Positions 1 to 6,893 of a stretch of DNA of 8,878 bases are shown piece after piece. Position 1 is the stretch's first letter. Each line of letters opens with the position of its first letter. The DNA is from Ignavibacteria bacterium. GTDB lineage: Bacteria > Bacteroidota > Ignavibacteria > UBA10030 > SZUA-254. The translations under genes and the position numbers were made by a program. The DNA lies in the NCBI GenBank assembly GCA_005877655.1, contig VBOC01000196.1, positions 1 through 8,878 on the forward strand, given 5' to 3'. The notes beneath the pieces are model-generated. The model was not told where the DNA came from. It ran no database searches and saw nothing but the letters and a program-made list of their open reading frames with translations.

Positions 1-1347
1 ATCCGTCCATACGGGAACGGTATGCTTGCCCCACGAGTCGAGACCGATATAGTCGCCGAAACGCACATCCCCGTTTGGCTGGTTCCGCGGCGACTGCGCC
101 GTGCTCATTAATCGGTTTGTGAACGTCAACCCGCCGTCCCATGAGTAAGCCAGGTAAACTTCAAAATGGAAGGCGTCGGGGGTATTGCGCGTATCATAAT
201 ACGCGATCGACACGACGCCGCGATCGTCCACGGCGACCCACGGCCAGTATTGGTCTATGCCGTTCCCGATCGGGTCGTTGTTGACTCGCCTCGCTTTCGA
301 CCACGTGGAGCCGCCGTCCCGTGAGATGCCCAGAAACACATCGGCGTCACCGTGTGTGTCGGTCCAGACTGTATACAGATATCCATTCCTCGGACCGCCG
401 GACATATCCGCTGCGATGGAAGGAAAACTACCTCTCCCGGCATGCGGGGCGTAGTTGTCAACCGTGTCCGCTACGACGGAGTGTGCAAGGAAGCTCACAC
501 CTCCGTCGGTCGACTTGTCAAACCAGAGGCCGTTACCGACGAGGGCGACGACATTCACAGAGCCGTCGGGGCCCACGCAGAGATCGGGTGCAAAACCCGA
601 AGAGCCGTTCGTAAAAACCGTGTGGGACCATGTCACTCCCCCGTCGGTCGAGCGGGTAAACCGGGACGTTGACCAGACGATATAAAGGTTGTTCACGAAG
701 GGGCTCGACGGATTAAGGTCACAGGCGATGTATTCCTTGTCGTAGAAGGGGTCTGCAGTATCGGTGGGCGCAAAGTACGCCTGGTCGAAGAAATCGCCGA
801 ACCCCGATGACTTGTACACGATGTTTTTCAAGTCGCCATTGTTGTTGTTCAGAGCGATCGTGGCGATATAGAAGTTGCCTCCGGTGTCCACGCACACCGC
901 CGGATCACTGTTGCGCGTAAAACCGGAGCCCTGGTAGATAAGCGGAAGGAGGCCGACCGGACCCCACGTCGCTCCGCCGTCTGTGGAAAAACTGTAGCCC
1001 ACCCGGCGCACCGCAGGAGTCACTCCGGTGCGGAAATCTCTCCAGGCCGCGACCATCCGGTTCGGATCCTTGTGGCTGATTCTTATGGACGGCTCGTTCT
1101 GGGGAAACGTGTCGCGCGATACGTCGATGTTGGGAAACGTCGACTGCGGTCCGGAGGGGTGGAGGATGGGCGACCTCAAAGGCTCCGGGGGCTGGCGCCG
1201 AAAGAGTTCTTCAAAGTATCGTTCATGGGGGATCTTTGTGAGTGTGTCGATTCTTGTGCCTTTGCGTTGCGAAGGTTGGGCCGCCTCCCCGAAAATCAGG
1301 ATAAGGACAACGGTCAGACCGACTCTGTAGATCACTGGCGATATCAT
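1..1347 (-). CDS. Exported Asp-box (BNR/sialidase-like) beta-propeller protein, 5' part only
   Basis: The minus strand is open from an ATG at 1347 to the window edge (449 codons, no stop), so the C-terminus is missing. Residues 1-22 form a signal peptide: a short start, a hydrophobic core (LTVVLILIF) and a small-residue cleavage region. Five Asp boxes (S-x-D-x-G-x-T/S-W/F) lie at about residues 121-128, 233-240, 279-286, 342-349 and 402-409, the mark of BNR/sialidase-type six-bladed propellers. A GDYIGLDSWG...PVWTD stretch at 431-449 is typical of the last blade of proteins annotated 'exo-alpha-sialidase' or 'sialidase family'. I see no clear F/Y-R-I-P sialidase motif, so enzymatic activity is not shown; many such proteins may be binding or structural propellers. 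The start is well supported by AAGGAG six bases upstream and a promoter further out. A C-terminal sorting domain may lie off-window (inference). Confidence 0.87.
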   Translation of the reverse strand, partial: MISPVIYRVGLTVVLILIFGEAAQPSQRKGTRIDTLTKIPHERYFEELFRRQPPEPLRSPILHPSGPQSTFPNIDVSRDTFPQNEPSIRISHKDPNRMVAAWRDFRTGVTPAVRRVGYSFSTDGGATWGPVGLLPLIYQGSGFTRNSDPAVCVDTGGNFYIATIALNNNNGDLKNIVYKSSGFGDFFDQAYFAPTDTADPFYDKEYIACDLNPSSPFVNNLYIVWSTSRFTRSTDGGVTWSHTVFTNGSSGFAPDLCVGPDGSVNVVALVGNGLWFDKSTDGGVSFLAHSVVADTVDNYAPHAGRGSFPSIAADMSGGPRNGYLYTVWTDTHGDADVFLGISRDGGSTWSKARRVNNDPIGNGIDQYWPWVAVDDRGVVSIAYYDTRNTPDAFHFEVYLAYSWDGGLTFTNRLMSTAQSPRNQPNGDVRFGDYIGLDSWGKHTVPVWTD

Positions 1348-1353
1348 TGCCCA

Positions 1354-1359
1354 CTCCTT
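1354..1359 (-). promoter_or_regulatory. Shine-Dalgarno site of the sialidase-like gene
   Basis: On the minus strand AAGGAG (within GGAAGGAG) sits six bases before the ATG at 1347. This is a near-ideal ribosome binding site and fixes the start. It also shows that this organism uses Shine-Dalgarno initiation for at least some genes. Confidence 0.8.
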
Positions 1360-1406
1360 CCATCTCGTTGGCGGGATTCCGGTTGGCCATGGGGATCGGC
1401 TCACGT

Positions 1407-1435
1407 AGTATAGTGAGCGATGCGCTCACAATCAA
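1407..1435 (-). promoter_or_regulatory. Sigma-70-type promoter of the sialidase-like gene
   Basis: On the minus strand, TTGATT (1435-1430; four of six matches to TTGACA) is followed after exactly 17 bases by TATACT (1412-1407; five of six matches to TATAAT). Transcription would begin near 1400, giving a leader of roughly 50 bases that contains the AAGGAG site. The 17-base spacer is entirely a perfect inverted repeat, which suggests repressor control. The promoter is predicted from sequence match only. Confidence 0.6.
1413..1429. promoter_or_regulatory. Perfect 17-bp palindrome in the promoter spacer, probable operator
   Basis: GTGAGCG (1413-1419), the spacer ATG, and CGCTCAC (1423-1429) form a perfect 7+3+7 inverted repeat. 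It fills the gap between the -35 and -10 elements of the minus-strand promoter. A third copy of the hexamer GCTCAC lies at 1399-1404, close to the predicted transcription start. A dimeric repressor bound here would block RNA polymerase; this is inference, and no regulator gene is in the window. A chance hairpin is the alternative. Confidence 0.5.
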
Positions 1436-1441
1436 CTTCGA

Positions 1442-1489
1442 TTGAACGCCCCGCCGGTTCTTTCCTATCTCGCCTGCATTTTGTATATT
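1442..1489 (+). promoter_or_regulatory. Weak candidate promoter elements for the tatT operon
   Basis: Two weak possibilities exist. TATATT at 1484-1489 is a good -10 match but has no recognisable -35 at normal distance. TTGAAC at 1442-1447 with TATCTC at 1466-1471 (spacer 18) is a weak pair. Either would give a short leader to the ATG at 1508. The choice between them cannot be made from sequence alone. Confidence 0.2.
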
Positions 1490-1507
1490 CCGGCCATTCT
1501 CGCTCTC

Positions 1508-2365
1508 ATGAAAATCTCGTGCGTTGCGGTAATTCTGGCGCTGGCGCTCTCCGGCTGCTTTCAGCAAATTGCTGTGAGCTCCCTTGGCGGCATCATGGAC
1601 ACCGGGTTCGAGGTCTTGAACGAAGAACAGGATCTGGGCCTCGCGGAGAAGAGCATCGCCTCGAATCTCAAATTAATCGAAACAATTCTCCGCCAGGATC
1701 CGGACAATCCGCGCTACCTCCTGCTTGCCTCGAACTGCTATACAAGCTATGCGCTCGGCTTCGTGGAAGACGACAGCACACCGAGGGCGCGGCTGTTTTA
1801 CCTGCGGGCGAGAGACTACGGGATGCGGATCCTGAAACGGCACCGGCAGTTTCAGGCTCACGCCGAACGCGGCATCGAGGAATTTACAAAAGGATTTGCG
1901 GGATTGTCGAAGGAAGACGTTCCGGCCGCGTTCTGGACCGCGGCGGGGTGGGGGAGTTACATCCGCAGCGACCTTTCCGACCTCACCGCCGTCGCCGAGA
2001 TCCCCAAGGTCGAGGCATTGACGAAATTTGTGCTCAAGAGCGATTCCTCCTTTTTCTACGGCGGGGCGCATTTCCTCCTCGGCACGCTGTATGGCAGCCG
2101 GCCCCCCATCTTCGGGGGCGACCCGGAAATATCCCGGAAGCATTTCGAGGAGTGTCTGAGAATGAACGGGGGAAAGTTTCTGATGACCTATATTTACTAC
2201 GCGGCATCCTACGCCGTCCAAACGCAGGACATGGCGCTGTTCGAACGCTGCCTGACGACGGTGGATACGACATCGCTCGAGGTCCTTCCGGCATCGCGGC
2301 TCTCGAATGCGATCGCCAAGAAGAAAGCAAAGCTCCTCAGATCCAGGATCGAGGAGCTATTCTAA
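1508..2365 (+). CDS. tatT: TRAP transporter TatT-family lipoprotein
   Basis: This 285-residue protein resembles the TatT component of TRAP-associated systems (known from Treponema pallidum Tp0956), a lipoprotein of helical TPR-like hairpins that forms a trimer and binds the TatP substrate-binding protein. The ATG at 1508 was chosen because it gives a lipoprotein signal: MKIS, a hydrophobic core, then the lipobox L-S-G-C with Cys17. An in-frame TTG at 1442 would add 22 residues before this signal and is less likely. Recognisable stretches include residues 64-84 (DPDNPRYLLLASNCYTSYALG), RARLFYLRARDYG near 93-105, and GGAHFLLGTLYGSRPP at 185-200. There is no clear Shine-Dalgarno site. The stop is TAA at 2363-2365, and the following tatP homology continues in the same frame. 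The product should be membrane-anchored and face the periplasm. Confidence 0.85.
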   Translation: MKISCVAVILALALSGCFQQIAVSSLGGIMDTGFEVLNEEQDLGLAEKSIASNLKLIETILRQDPDNPRYLLLASNCYTSYALGFVEDDSTPRARLFYLRARDYGMRILKRHRQFQAHAERGIEEFTKGFAGLSKEDVPAAFWTAAGWGSYIRSDLSDLTAVAEIPKVEALTKFVLKSDSSFFYGGAHFLLGTLYGSRPPIFGGDPEISRKHFEECLRMNGGKFLMTYIYYAASYAVQTQDMALFERCLTTVDTTSLEVLPASRLSNAIAKKKAKLLRSRIEELF

Positions 2366-2372
2366 GAACGCG

Positions 2373-2480
2373 ATGATTACTCCCCCAGGCAAGAAGAAAA
2401 CCGTGCCGCGCCGCCGATTCGCGCCCAGCAGTACACGATCAAATTCGCAACGGTCGCGCCTGAAGGAAGTCCGTGGATGA
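2373..2480 (+). other. Probable remnant of the original tatP start, out of frame
   Basis: An ATG seven bases after the tatT stop opens a 35-codon frame (M-I-T-P-P-G-K-K-K-T...) that ends at TGA 2478-2480, inside tatP. Its lysine-rich start resembles the n-region of a signal peptide, while the signal c-region and mature start of TatP are in a different frame (from about 2408). I read the pair as two pieces of one gene joined by a lost hydrophobic segment; it could also be a chance ORF. Confidence 0.35.
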
Positions 2481-3376
2481 ACGTCATGAGGGAATTCGAC
2501 CGCCAGATACGCGCGGAGAGCGGCGGGCGGCTCGGCTTCAAGATCTATCCGAACAACGTTCAGGGAGACGAAAAGGACGTCCTCCGGAAGATCAAGCTCG
2601 GTCAGCTTCACAGCGCCGGCATTACCGGGAACGGCATGACGACCATCGCTCCCAAATTGAGGATCCTCGACTCTCCCTTCCTGTTCAAGTCCGCGGACGA
2701 AGTCGACCATATTCATACGCTCTTCGACGGCGAGCTTAACAAGTCATTCGAGGAGAACGGGTTTGTCAACCTTGGCTGGTCGGAGGTGGGCTTCATCTAC
2801 GTCTTCACGAACACGCCCGTCCGCATGCCCGATGATCTCAGGAAGGTGAAGATGTGGATGTGGGAGGGGGATCCGATCGCTCAGGCCGCGTTCGAAGCCA
2901 TGCACATTCATCCGATCCCCCTGTCGATTACCGATGTGCTGACATCCCTGCAGACAAACCTCGTCGACGGGTTTTACACTTCGCCCCTGGCGGCGATCGC
3001 TCTCCAGTGGTTCACCAGGGCGAAGTACATGCTCGACGCTCCGCTTGCAAACGCCTCAGGCGCTGTCGTCGTCGCTAAAAACAAATTCGACGCGCTGCCG
3101 GCAGATCTCCGCGAGATTCTCATTCGGAACGGGAAGATTTACATGGCGAAGCTGACTCGCGTCAGCAGGGAGGAAAACGCGAAGGCCGTGGAAACGCTCA
3201 AGAAGAACGGGATTACCATCATCGAGCCACCCTCCCCCGAGGCGCTCGCGATGTACGAGAACATCGGCCGCCAGGCACGCCGCCTCCTTGTCGGTAAACT
3301 CTACTCGCAGGAACTCCTCGACCGCTTCGAGCATGCCGTCTACGATGCGCGGGCGGAGCCGGAGAAAAAGCGATGA
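2477..3376 (+). CDS. tatP: TRAP transporter substrate-binding protein, TatP/DctP family, 5' end apparently broken
   Basis: The product is a DctP-like periplasmic binding protein, the partner of TatT. The coordinates use the first in-frame ATG (299 residues), but family homology starts earlier: codons 2426-2476 read QQYTIKFATVAPEGSPW, the usual mature N-terminus, preceded by AAPPIRA, which looks like the end of a signal peptide. Between the tatT stop and 2477 this frame has no ATG, GTG or TTG. An ATG at 2373 in another frame begins MITPPGKKKT, signal-like in charge but lacking a hydrophobic core, and ends at 2480. A small deletion or assembly error that removed the core and shifted the frame fits best. 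Where many DctP proteins have the substrate-carboxylate Arg (K-I-R-V), this one reads KMWMWEGDP (residues 125-133), suggesting a non-carboxylate or hydrophobic ligand. The LQTNLVDGFYTSP segment (158-170) is conserved in type. No permease gene follows. Confidence 0.8.
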   Translation: MNVMREFDRQIRAESGGRLGFKIYPNNVQGDEKDVLRKIKLGQLHSAGITGNGMTTIAPKLRILDSPFLFKSADEVDHIHTLFDGELNKSFEENGFVNLGWSEVGFIYVFTNTPVRMPDDLRKVKMWMWEGDPIAQAAFEAMHIHPIPLSITDVLTSLQTNLVDGFYTSPLAAIALQWFTRAKYMLDAPLANASGAVVVAKNKFDALPADLREILIRNGKIYMAKLTRVSREENAKAVETLKKNGITIIEPPSPEALAMYENIGRQARRLLVGKLYSQELLDRFEHAVYDARAEPEKKR

Positions 3377-3413
3377 ACCATTCCAAAGCCATCAAGAGTC
3401 AAATGGTAACCCT

Positions 3414-3926
3414 ATGAAGTACCTCATGGCCGCGTTGCTGTTCGGTATGACGGCCGCCCGTCCGCAGGGCGGGGGCGGGCACCTGATCGAAAATCCTCTC
3501 AGGGACATTCCAAAATGGGTCAGGAATGAATTCTCGGCGCAGCATCTGGATAAGAAGTATTCGATGCTCTTCGGGCTCTTCCCCCATTGTCTCCGGGGGG
3601 ACTTTAATGGCGACCACAGGAAGGACGCCTGTGTCGAAATCCAGGAGACTGCAAGCGGGAAACTCGGCATCGCGATCTTCCACGCCAAGAGAGCCCAGGC
3701 GTTGTTTGTCCCGGTGACGGTTCTGGGCGCCGGAAGGCCGGCCGGCAGGGCCGGCGACGATTTCAAATGGGTCGAAGTCTGGAGCGTTTTCGACCGCGCC
3801 CGCGCGCAGAACGCGAAGATACCCGATATGGAAGGGGATGCGATCCGGCTTGAGAAACGGCGCGGGAAAAGCGGTCTCCTGTATTGGGATGGGAGAAGAT
3901 ACAACTGGTATCCGCTGAATAAGTAG
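3414..3926 (+). CDS. Small exported protein of unknown function with one FG-GAP/EF-loop-like motif
   Basis: This 170-residue protein has no function I can name. The ATG at 3414 is chosen because it opens a signal-peptide-like segment, MKYLMAALLFGMTAARPQ; the frame stays open upstream into the end of tatP, so longer forms are possible but less natural. No good Shine-Dalgarno site is present. Residues 61-75 (RGDFNGDHRKDACVE) carry a D-x-N-x-D-x-x-x-D loop like those in FG-GAP/VCBS repeats and dockerins, which bind calcium, but only one copy exists. Two cysteines (59 and 73) flank the loop and could form a disulfide. The C-terminus (GDAIRLEKRR...LLYWDGRRYNWY, 141-166) resembles the strand pattern of small 'GDFDGDGKxDYA' hypothetical proteins. 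It lies 37 bases after tatP and 60 before the methyltransferase gene, so co-transcription is plausible. Confidence 0.65.
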   Translation: MKYLMAALLFGMTAARPQGGGGHLIENPLRDIPKWVRNEFSAQHLDKKYSMLFGLFPHCLRGDFNGDHRKDACVEIQETASGKLGIAIFHAKRAQALFVPVTVLGAGRPAGRAGDDFKWVEVWSVFDRARAQNAKIPDMEGDAIRLEKRRGKSGLLYWDGRRYNWYPLNK

Positions 3927-3986
3927 GCCGCTCCCGGACGCCCAATCGCCCCGGGCACCTTCGCATTGCCGGCTGTGCCGCATTAA

Positions 3987-5024
3987 ATGACCGGGTTCCG
4001 GATAAAAGAACGGGTCGCAGCGCGCCTTAATCTCCTCCCTGAGGCGCTCTATGATGCGTTCCCCGCCGTCCTCTTCGGCCGCGTGCTCGTGATAGCATCC
4101 CGTCTGGGACTCTTCGACGAGCTGGATCGGCGTGCTCAAACTGCGGAAGAGATCTCCCGTTCGCTCGATCTGCCGCTCGAGAGCGCCGGATTGATGCTCA
4201 CATCCCTGAACGCGGCCGGATACCTGAAAAAAAGAAAGGCGGGGTATTCACTCGCTCCGCAGTCCGCCAAATGGCTCGCGGGCTCATCGCCTCATTCTCT
4301 CGCACATTTTTTAGAATATCTGGACCTCCTCCACGCTCACTGGTTCACGCTTGAAGATTCGCTCCGGCGGGGCAGGCCCTTGAAAACTTACGTCGAGACG
4401 TTCAGCGGGGATGAGTGGCGGATCTACACCGACGGGATGATGGACCTCGCGAAAATGATCCTCCCCCGGCTTTTGCCGAAGCTTGTGCTGCCCCCGGGTG
4501 CAAGGTCACTGCTGGATCTGGGGGGTTCTCACGGGCTCTACGCGATCGAATTGTGCCGAACCCACCCGGGGCTGAAAGCGACGATCGCGGATTTTCCGGC
4601 TGTACTCTCCCGCACCGGTGAGATTATTCGCGAGTACGGCCTGGGGGATCGCGTGACGCTGCTCCCCTGCGACATCACCGATGCGTCGTTCCGGCCTCAT
4701 GACGTCGTTCTTGCATTCAACATCCTCCACGGTTTCCGGCGAGAAGTCAATCGATCGCTCTTAAAAAAGATTGCCTCCGCGCTCAACCCGGGAGGTAGTC
4801 TCCTCATCCTCGATTTTTTTAAAAACGATCGCAGCCGGGGAGCGGCCCGGATGCTTCCCCTCATGGTGGGCGTGAATCTTCTGAATGAAATCGGAGGAAC
4901 TGTCTACGGCTCCGGTGAGGTTCGAACCTGGTGCCTTGAGGCAGGCTTGGTCCGGGTGAAGCGCCGCCGGCTCCCTCTTCCCGGACTCGGGTTGATCAGC
5001 GCTTCACGCGACCGGGACAAGTGA
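3987..5024 (+). CDS. SAM-dependent O-methyltransferase (acetylserotonin/hydroxyneurosporene O-methyltransferase type)
   Basis: This 345-residue protein has the two-part layout of Methyltransf_2-type O-methyltransferases. Residues about 15-100 form a winged-helix dimerisation domain (LYDAFPAVLFGRVLVIASRL, then AEEISRSLDLP and LTSLNAAGYLKK). Residues about 150-345 form a Rossmann SAM-binding domain with motif I LLDLGGSHG at 175-183, an acidic residue ending strand 2 (IADFP, Asp202), CDITD at 228-232 and LNPGGSLLILDFF at 266-278. His248 in NILHGF aligns with the catalytic histidine of plant and animal small-molecule O-methyltransferases. Motif I has Ser where the usual D-x-G-G-G-x-G has Gly. The protein is cytosolic with no signal peptide. 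The substrate is unknown; a hydroxylated aromatic or isoprenoid is the usual type. The ATG at 3987 is the first start and lacks a strong ribosome binding site. Confidence 0.85.
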   Translation: MTGFRIKERVAARLNLLPEALYDAFPAVLFGRVLVIASRLGLFDELDRRAQTAEEISRSLDLPLESAGLMLTSLNAAGYLKKRKAGYSLAPQSAKWLAGSSPHSLAHFLEYLDLLHAHWFTLEDSLRRGRPLKTYVETFSGDEWRIYTDGMMDLAKMILPRLLPKLVLPPGARSLLDLGGSHGLYAIELCRTHPGLKATIADFPAVLSRTGEIIREYGLGDRVTLLPCDITDASFRPHDVVLAFNILHGFRREVNRSLLKKIASALNPGGSLLILDFFKNDRSRGAARMLPLMVGVNLLNEIGGTVYGSGEVRTWCLEAGLVRVKRRRLPLPGLGLISASRDRDK

Positions 5025-5080
5025 AGCGAGCCGGGCGAGTCCCGTAGAGCGGTGCGACCGAAGCGAGTCCCGTTCGCCCG
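5023..5080. repeat. Short direct and inverted repeats between convergent genes
   Basis: The gap between the ends of the methyltransferase (+) and glycoside-hydrolase-like (-) genes contains GAAGCGAG at 5023-5030 and 5060-5067, and GCGAGTCCCGT at 5035-5045 and 5063-5073. CGGGCGA (5032-5038) pairs with TCGCCCG (5074-5080), enclosing a small hairpin CGGT-GCG-ACCG (5050-5060). It may be a bidirectional terminator or a copy of a dispersed extragenic palindrome. There is no T-tract on either strand, so a classical intrinsic terminator is unlikely. Confidence 0.45.
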
Positions 5081-5100
5081 CCTGACCAGCATTCGCGTGA

Positions 5101-6852
5101 CTAGCGGGACACCCGGAACGACTCCCTCCGCGAGTAAGTCCCTGCAGTCAACCGGTAGCCATAGAGTCCTGTCCTGAGCCTCGATATATCCGCAGCCGCC
5201 ACGTAGCTTCCCGCCGGCTGGAGGCCCTTGACGATTTGCAGGAGTTCGCGGTTTTCCGCATCAAGGATCGTCAGAGAGACGAATACCGCCTCCCTGATTT
5301 CATAGGGGATGAAAACGAGCGAGGAGGCCGGATCGGGGTAATTCCGCCCTAGATTCAAACCCGGGGAGAAGGGTCGTAGCGCTTCCGCGATTTCAGGAAT
5401 GAATGCCGCCTGTTCGACCGCCCTGCTTTCGTTATTTCCCTTATCTAAAGACGAGCAGGCGTAGAAGTATCTTGCCCCCGCGGGCCGTAGAATCGTATCG
5501 TCGCGCTGCGTGTCCCCGCGCCGGACGATGGCCACCAGATTTGCCGGATCGCTGACGTCGACCGGCGAACTCCTCGACCGGTACACGTCATAACAGCTGG
5601 CGATGTCCCCATCTCCGGCCGGCGCAGGCGCGTCCCACTCGAGCCTGAAAACTCCGCCCCCCTTGCTCGAGACCCTGAACCCCCGGGGCGGATTGGGCGG
5701 GATCGAATCCTTCCACTTCATCGGCGGAATATTCGCAAGCGTCTGGTATCTCCCGCCCAGATCGAGTGCCCGTTCAATGTTTCCATACCGAAAGAACGAA
5801 TTGCCCCGGAACCCCAGGGATCTGGAAACATCGATGAGGCGGGGTAATTGATCGAACACCTCGGGCTTGTACGCTCCGATACCGGGATAGACGTCGCGTC
5901 CGTAGGCATGCGCAGCCCAGTCGCCCGCGATTTCGGCGAAGTCGGGGCTCCCGGGCCGCTGGCCGAGCGGCCAGTACAGTTGCGGCACAAGATAGTCGAG
6001 CTTGCGGTCGCTCAGCCATCCGCGGGCGTCCTGATACACATCCGAATAACCCTGCAAGCCCCTGACGTTTCCGACGTTTGCGTAAATGCCGATCGGTGCG
6101 CATCCGACCTTTAGCATCGGCTTCAGCGCGGAAGCCGAATCATAAAAGGCGCGAACGAATTTCGTGATGTTCTCCCGCCGCCAGTCCTCCTTCGAGAGCG
6201 ATCCCCCGTAGCGCCGGTACACGGCCTCGTCCGGGAAAAGCTTGTCGGGGTAGCGAAGATAGTCGAAGTGAATTCCGTCGACATCGTAGCGGCGGACAAT
6301 GTCCATGGCGACCGACAGCACGAAGCGGCGTGCAGCCGGTATCCCCGGATCCAACCACCAGTCCCCTTCTATCAAATGCAGCCATTCGGGGTGGCTCAGC
6401 GCAACGTGCGGCGGCACAGACGGGGGAGGAGGCGCTTTCCCGCTGCGTACGAAGAAGGCGTTGATCCATGCGTGGACTTCCATTCCCCGGGCGTGCGCCT
6501 CCCGGATGATGAGGGCAAGAGGATCGTATCCGGGATCGAGGCCCAGGGTGCCTGTCAGTTGCTGAGACCATGGTTCGAACTCCGAGCGGTACAACGCATC
6601 CGCTCTGCTCCTGACCTGAAAATAGATGGTATTGAAGCGGGCCCTGGAAAGCCTGTCGACGATTTCAACGAGCGATCGCTGTTGCTCCTCGGTGTTCGTC
6701 GATTTGGGCCAATCGAGTCCGAGAACGGTCGTCAGCCAAACCGCACGGACTTCCCTTTTCGGAGGTGATGAGACGGGTACCTGACTCTTGCCGGATGCGC
6801 AGATGAGAAGCGCCGCTGGAAGGACCAGGGCGGCGACAAGGAATCTGTTCAA
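5101..6852 (-). CDS. Secreted GHL10/DUF187-type glycoside-hydrolase-like protein with T9SS-like C-terminus
   Basis: This 583-residue protein starts with a signal peptide (MNRFLVAALVLPAALLICAS). Residues about 32-375 are a TIM-barrel-type GHL10 domain (DUF187, YngK-like): KREVRAVWLTTVLGLDWP at 32-49, FNTIYFQVRSRADALY at 73-88, MEVHAWINAFF at 124-134, the acidic VDGIHFDYLRYPD at 191-203 and LDYLVPQLYWP at 285-295. Residues about 385-485 look like a fibronectin-III domain (PPNPPRGFRVS...LEWDAPAP...YDVYRS). Residues about 500-583 match the T9SS type A sorting pattern: NYPDPASS, V-S-L-T-I-L-D, TGLYGYRLTAG, ending FRVSR. It probably acts at the cell surface or outside on a polysaccharide or peptidoglycan-like substrate; the exact substrate is unknown. 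The start is TTG at 6852, chosen because it opens directly into the signal peptide and no in-frame ATG lies just upstream. The stop is TAG. Confidence 0.87.
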   Translation of the reverse strand: MNRFLVAALVLPAALLICASGKSQVPVSSPPKREVRAVWLTTVLGLDWPKSTNTEEQQRSLVEIVDRLSRARFNTIYFQVRSRADALYRSEFEPWSQQLTGTLGLDPGYDPLALIIREAHARGMEVHAWINAFFVRSGKAPPPPSVPPHVALSHPEWLHLIEGDWWLDPGIPAARRFVLSVAMDIVRRYDVDGIHFDYLRYPDKLFPDEAVYRRYGGSLSKEDWRRENITKFVRAFYDSASALKPMLKVGCAPIGIYANVGNVRGLQGYSDVYQDARGWLSDRKLDYLVPQLYWPLGQRPGSPDFAEIAGDWAAHAYGRDVYPGIGAYKPEVFDQLPRLIDVSRSLGFRGNSFFRYGNIERALDLGGRYQTLANIPPMKWKDSIPPNPPRGFRVSSKGGGVFRLEWDAPAPAGDGDIASCYDVYRSRSSPVDVSDPANLVAIVRRGDTQRDDTILRPAGARYFYACSSLDKGNNESRAVEQAAFIPEIAEALRPFSPGLNLGRNYPDPASSLVFIPYEIREAVFVSLTILDAENRELLQIVKGLQPAGSYVAAADISRLRTGLYGYRLTAGTYSRRESFRVSR

Positions 6853-6893
6853 CGGATCGTCAACGGCAGCGATGAGTTGGAAATAGGTGAAGC

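Noticed and set aside
1..1347. Calling the Asp-box protein a true sialidase
   Set aside because: Asp boxes occur in many non-sialidase propellers, and neither an F/Y-R-I-P motif nor a full catalytic set can be identified in the visible part.
1413..1430. Resemblance to a lac operator (GTGAGCG / CGCTCACAAT) or a CRP site
   Set aside because: The half-sites match parts of the ideal lac operator, but their spacing is several bases longer; the GTGA/TCAC spacing is nine bases, not the six needed for CRP. I treat it as an unassigned operator.
1673..2221. Minus-strand 182-codon frame inside tatT
   Set aside because: Antisense shadow without recognisable features.
1420..2376. Plus-strand 318-codon frame overlapping tatT
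   Set aside because: It is the arginine-rich shadow of tatT in another frame; the lipoprotein frame has clear family signatures.
3927..3986. Terminator or promoter between the small exported gene and the methyltransferase gene
   Set aside because: Only a 5-bp CCCGG/CCGGG pairing without a T-tract and no -35/-10 pair are visible, so co-transcription is simpler.
3399..4139. Minus-strand 246-codon open frame
   Set aside because: It is antisense to the small exported protein and the methyltransferase start, has no signal, motif or ribosome site, and is explained by GC-rich codon bias in the real genes.
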